The position numbers and the translations under genes are program-made. A stretch of DNA of 64,000 nucleotides from Neonectria sp. B-13. Lineage: Eukaryota; Ascomycota; Sordariomycetes; Hypocreales; Nectriaceae. Below, piece by piece: positions 59,860-64,000 of this stretch (within the stretch, counting starts at the first letter, position 1; the number at the start of each line of letters is the position of its first letter). The DNA is taken from NCBI GenBank assembly GCA_002682825.1, contig NOKP01000038.1, positions 124,001-188,000 on the forward strand, given 5' to 3'. The notes below the pieces were generated by a model. The model was not told the origin of the DNA. It saw nothing but the letters and a program-made list of their open reading frames with translations, and searched no databases.

Positions 59860-61950
59860 TATAATTATATTAGAAAGTATCTTATTCTTAGATATATATA
59901 GACTACTTAAATATAATAGCTATTTTAGTTGAATAGAATCATTATTATTATTCTACTAATAAGACTTAAGTATAAAATAGATAGTTATTAAGTACTAATT
60001 ATATTCTTCTTTTTATTATCTCTCTTTAGCTTATAGTACTATTTGCTATTTCTATTAGTATAATTATTATTTTTACTTTACTTTTTTAGTAGTAAAGAAT
60101 GTATAATAGCCTATAATTGTATAATATAGCTAGTATTAATTTGTTCTATAGCCTCTTTCTATTGTTTATATTGACTCTTTTCCTTTCTTTTGCATTTTTT
60201 GATTATATTTACTTCTCTTTTCTTTTTTTTCCTTTTTCATATTAGTATTATTTAAAGTAGAGAAAGAAGAAGGAATATCCCTTATCTACTTATCTTAATT
60301 GAATAATCTTTATAATTGTACTTAGCTGTATAGTGTAGGATTAGTATAATAGTATTAATAGATCTTCAATCTAATTAGGCAAACTGACCTCCTATTAGCA
60401 AAGAAAAGTAAGTATAGGGTAGTATTATATTAGTATTAAAAGTGCTTGCTAAAGATATTATATACTAGTTATAGTAGTAGATATCTTATAAATAAGTATC
60501 TAATATTATAATAGCTATATTAATACATTCATAGAAAAGTTTTCCTAGGTAGTATCTTTATACTAGAGTATATATTCTACTAATAAAGTATATTCTATTG
60601 AATAAGAAGTCTTATAGAAGTTTATAAGATAGATATATAAAAAGATTGAGAAAATAAGATAGTAGACTAAGCTAGTTATAGGGGGGATTATTCCTTATAT
60701 ATAGTAATATTATTCCCTTCCTCTCTATCCTTTTCTATAAATGCATTAATATAGCTATTATAATAATAGATACTTACTTATAAGATATCCACTGCTATAA
60801 CCAGTATATAACATCTTAGGCAACTGTATTTAACATTCTAGCCAACTGCTAGCTCTATTCTTACTATTTATTAGCAACTAACTATAACTTTAGTCTAATA
60901 GTTAGTCAATTCTAGTGCTACTTGCTATAGTTAGCCCTCTATTAGTCTATTTTATAATCATTAGCTCTATCTATATAATAGGGGGGTTGGTCGTTTTATA
61001 GTGCATCTCATTGGCTAACCCCTCTATATAATAGAGGGATTGGCCATTTTATTCAGTATTACATTAGCTATACTAGCTAGACTAATCCTATTACTGTCCT
61101 ATCAGCTGACCAATCTCCCCTATTGCTAGTGTATATAGACTATACTATTAGTCAAATTCCTCTCTGATTTTTCTTATGCACTGAATAGTAAATAGCCAAG
61201 AGGGATAAAATAAAATAAAGAGAGGCTATTATCTTACTTAGTATATCATTAACCTTTAGCCTCTTTTTCTAAGAGTGCATTACTATATAGTATGCACTAT
61301 TGATTTTAGCTGAATTAGCCTTACTGTGCCTATAAAACCACCTAAACGTAGCCTTCATATGCTAACCCTAGCTCTATATACACTACCTCTATTTATTATA
61401 GTATAGTTAATAGTTTTTTAAGTTCAATCTTTACTAGTACTATAAAGCTAGTAATATCTCTCTCTCTTAGTTTTCCACTATATTATATCTAATTCCTTAT
61501 CTTAAGTACTTTATTAAGACTTTAGTCTTAAATAACTTATTTAATTTAAGAAGGCTTTTATTAATATTATACTTCTTACTATTAGAGCTATTAACTTATA
61601 CTCTTACTTATATTAATATAGTCTTATATTCTTTTACTAAACTAATATAAAGCTATTCAAAAACTTAGCAAAGAAGGCTAGAAATAAGTTTCTTACTATT
61701 AGAGGAGTATAAAGCATACTTACTAGTTTAGCTAGGTGTAATATAAGTGTATCCTACAATTGAGAGTATACCTGCCCTATACCTATAAGTATACTAGTAG
61801 GGCCCATTTAGTATTATATATAAGCAATAAAACCACTAAGGTCGCTAAGGTTGCTAAGGCTGCTAAAGTTACTGAAGGTGCTAATAAAGACTGCAAAAAT
61901 AACATCATTATGGCTTTGTTAGCTGAACATTTCAAAGGGATAGTCAAAGT
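59860..61950. repeat. AT-rich RIP-like block on the right flank
   Basis: About 2.1 kb of TpA-dense DNA without credible ORFs, outside the palindrome. Contains an imperfect hairpin (61010-61047) and, near its right end, a run of GCTAAGGTT-type repeats (about 61834-61885). It probably replaced or interrupted the transporter-like gene. Confidence 0.7.
61010..61047. repeat. Hairpin (MITE-like) with partial second copy
   Basis: CCCTCTAT (61020-61027) pairs with ATAGAGGG (61031-61038). Pairing extends outward with TTGGC/GGCCA and a few C/T mismatches. A related half copy lies at about 60971-60999. This resembles the terminal repeat of a small DNA transposon damaged by C-to-T changes. Confidence 0.4.
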
Positions 61951-62380
61951 TGTTACATTGTATTAGCTATCACAAGGTTCCCCCATATGACAAGCTTCCT
62001 AGGCCCAATGGTCTTACAAAGGTTAACCAATTTGACCTCTCTCAACAAGCTAACTATAAACCTCAATGCCCTTAACAACTTAGTCATCCTAGATGACACG
62101 TTTCCCTTCCTTTCTTATCACTCTAGATGACACGATTCCTATCCCTTCCTACGGACCAAATCATGTATTTAAAGACCTTCCTTTCCCGCTAGGATAGATA
62201 GAAAAATAAGAGCTTTTACCCTATCGATCCCGGCCATTAGATGTGATAGATGGTACGTTCCCTTTTTGGACGAAAGAGGAGGAAAACGGACGTTGATTGG
62301 GCGGCGGAGGCTCTTTGGAGAAAAAAGGCCGGGCGACTACAAACAGTAGATATAACACGAGGAGTTGTTCATAATCAACA
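61951..62380 (+). mobile_element. LTR-like segment (TGTTACATTG...ATAATCAACA)
   Basis: About 430 bp of normal GC content directly after the AT-rich block, starting TGTTAC and ending TCAACA, as LTRs of fungal Ty3/Gypsy elements do. A short purine-rich AAAGGGA lies ~20 bp before it, as expected upstream of a 3' LTR. CTAGATGACACG is duplicated inside at 62089 and 62133. No 5-bp target duplication is seen (AAAGT before, GTGAG after). No integrase or reverse transcriptase is readable. Confidence 0.35.
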
Positions 62381-63240
62381 GTGAGTTCGCCCGGGTGCTT
62401 AGGCCAAGCCTCGGTTCTTTGGTATTCTAATTTTTAGATTTTTCATATATTTTTCTTTCTAGAGTTATTAGAAAGGGACACTACCGATTAGCAGAAATTT
62501 TCTCATGCCAGTACAAGGTTGTATTACGTGGCAGTTATCACAGACCAAGTCGCTCTCGGACTTTTCTGGGGCAATTGGTTAGCTTGGTGGGCTACCGCCC
62601 TGCTAAAGTTCCCCTCTCGTCACTCCGACGGCGTTTATCCGGACTTTCCGATTAATAATGGACGTCCTCCTATTAGCCACCAAACCTCTCAATTATCCTC
62701 AACTTGGGGGCGGGGGGTGACGTACGGTTTTGATGCTTCTGTCGGACTCATGGTAATACATATGTACTCCCTAAGACCTATGTGTACACAATGTCTCTTC
62801 TATTCCTTCAATTTTATAGAAATAGAAGAAGTATTCGCACCCGGTTTAATGTGAAAGCAATGAACATCTCATACCTGTTGCACAATATAGCAACGCGCCC
62901 ACTGACATTCGCCAGATATCGCCAGGACCAAGGAACCTTTAATCCAGGGGCTCCAAACTGCAGCACTAGAACATTTTAACTTAGATCTAACCATGGCTGG
63001 GCAACTAATCATCTCGTATGTTAACGTCTTCGACGAAAGACCACTCTTTTGGGGATAGAGCGTTGGCTAGGCCACCAAAGCCGAGGTTTGAATGATAAGC
63101 GGACGCCGCGGAGCCCGACTATACGCCCCGAACCCCGAGCGACCGAGCAGTCCAGTTCAGTATTTATACTTGGCCGTCAAATAGTCTTGCGGAAATCACC
63201 TCGTAGTACGAACTTCCATTTTCCCCTGCAGCCTCAGTTC
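62381..63240. other. Interval between LTR-like segment and phosphatase gene
   Basis: The open frame at 62519-62854 carries no family signature; I see no supported gene. The final ~150 bp would contain the phosphatase promoter. Confidence 0.5.
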
Positions 63241-64000
63241 ATGGCGTTCCCAACCGATGCTCGTGCTCCCCCTGAGCTTCTCAAACTCGCTAAGACCGAC
63301 TTCAAAACGGTTATCCCAGAACTCGACATCAACACTGCTCTATCATCCCCCCCGTTTGTGAAACTTTCTGGCACCTTTAATGCGAGGGACTTGGGACTCG
63401 TCCCCGGGAGTCCAATCAGGCCATGTTTCGCCTTTCGGTCGGCATTGCTCCACGGCTTGGATGCGCGTGGGAAAACTGTCCTGGCCAAGGAGCTGGGAAT
63501 TAAGAAAGTTTTTGACCTCAGGTCTGAGCAGGAGCGGACCACGGCGCCTGATCCTGTCGTTCCTGGTGTTGAAAACGTGTGGCTGAATGTGAATGACGAT
63601 GACGCTCCATTGGATGTCGGATCTTTTGTCGCCGGAGTTGGAGAGGAAGGATACCGCAGATATTATCTAGGTTTGCTGGAGGGATACGAGTTGATTATAA
63701 AACCGATACTTCAGCACGTCAGAGACAAGCCGGAGGAACCTTTCCTGTTCCACTGCACACGTAAGAACTCTTATTGCATTTTGACAAGAATACTTCTGCG
63801 TACAATGGCTAATTACGGGTTCTCACCAAATGGGAGATAGTTGGGCGTGATCGCACTGGTATCGTCGCTGGATTGCTTATGTCACTGGCAAGTGCTAGTA
63901 GTGACACTATATCTCTCGACTATTTGCTGACACGGGTTGGCTCCGAGCCCAGACGCGAACGACTGATGGCCCACGCTCTCAGGGAGACAGGTTGCATAGA
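63241..64000 (+). CDS. Tyrosine-phosphatase-like protein (Y_phosphatase3 family), 3' end outside window
   Basis: Predicted protein-tyrosine or lipid phosphatase of the family with HCxxGKDRTG active sites. ATG 63241 opens MAFPTDARAPPELL; an in-frame upstream ATG (63049) is less likely. The N-terminal block LSGTFNARDLG and then FDLRSEQE match the family. A GT...AG intron (63761-63840, 80 nt) splits the active-site loop: FHCT joins LGRDRTGIVAGLLM, giving the Cys and Arg nucleophile pocket with the usual Lys as Arg. The frame is open to the window end. Outside the inverted repeat, single copy here. Confidence 0.82.

Noticed and set aside
62519..62854. 111-codon frame after the LTR-like segment
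   Set aside because: No family signature or splice support.

Overview
The window looks like nuclear DNA of a filamentous ascomycete (Pezizomycotina). Genes carry short introns (about 44-84 nt) with GT...AG ends and CTAAC/CTGAC-like branch sites. Families are typically fungal: Zn(II)2Cys6 regulators, a type B carboxylesterase, an APC amino-acid permease, a DUF6536 membrane protein and Rex-type exonuclease relics. Ordinary coding DNA alternates with long AT-rich, TpA-saturated blocks that look like RIP (repeat-induced point mutation) debris. Introns, catalytic residues and family assignments were read by eye; no search was run.

Layout. Bases 1-29486 are repeated as a reverse complement at 29786-59271 (position x pairs with 59272-x). 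A 100-base N gap (29487-29586) lies in the middle, and 199 bp to its right (29587-29785) have no visible partner. All ORFs pair with the same coordinate sum, so there is no net indel. In the stretches compared by eye the only mismatch found is A at 18571 versus G at 40701, in a C/G run. The left end is cut by the window, so the outer edge of the palindrome is not known. Bases 59272-64000 are outside the visible repeat.

Gene content of one arm (left coordinates): Zn2Cys6 regulator TF1 (673-2291, +); carboxylesterase (2755-4528, +); Zn2Cys6 regulator TF2 with an unresolved C-terminal part (4615-6804, -); amino-acid permease (7543-9415, -); MoaF-like protein (11126-11947, -); an AT-rich block; a broken DUF6536 gene (15134-17314, +); a broken Rex-like exonuclease (17385-17937, -); a broken phosphotransferase gene (18588-20028, +); an intact short-chain dehydrogenase, SDR (20692-21690, -); an SDR relic (22438-22733, +); and Zn2Cys6 regulator TF3 (22821-24715, -). 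A 3.5-kb AT-rich block with tandem repeats then runs to the gap. The first five genes may form a small catabolic or metabolite cluster. TF3 and the SDR both carry CGG-rich tandem arrays upstream and are a candidate regulator-target pair.

Right flank: a 5' gene fragment resembling an MFS transporter start, cut off by an AT-rich block (about 59860-61950); an LTR-like segment (61951-62380); and the 5' part of a tyrosine-phosphatase-like gene that runs off the window.

The main question is whether the 29.5-kb palindrome is real. If real, it is a very young or homogenised inverted duplication in a genome with RIP-type scars. If not, it is a scaffolding error joining two copies of one locus head to head.
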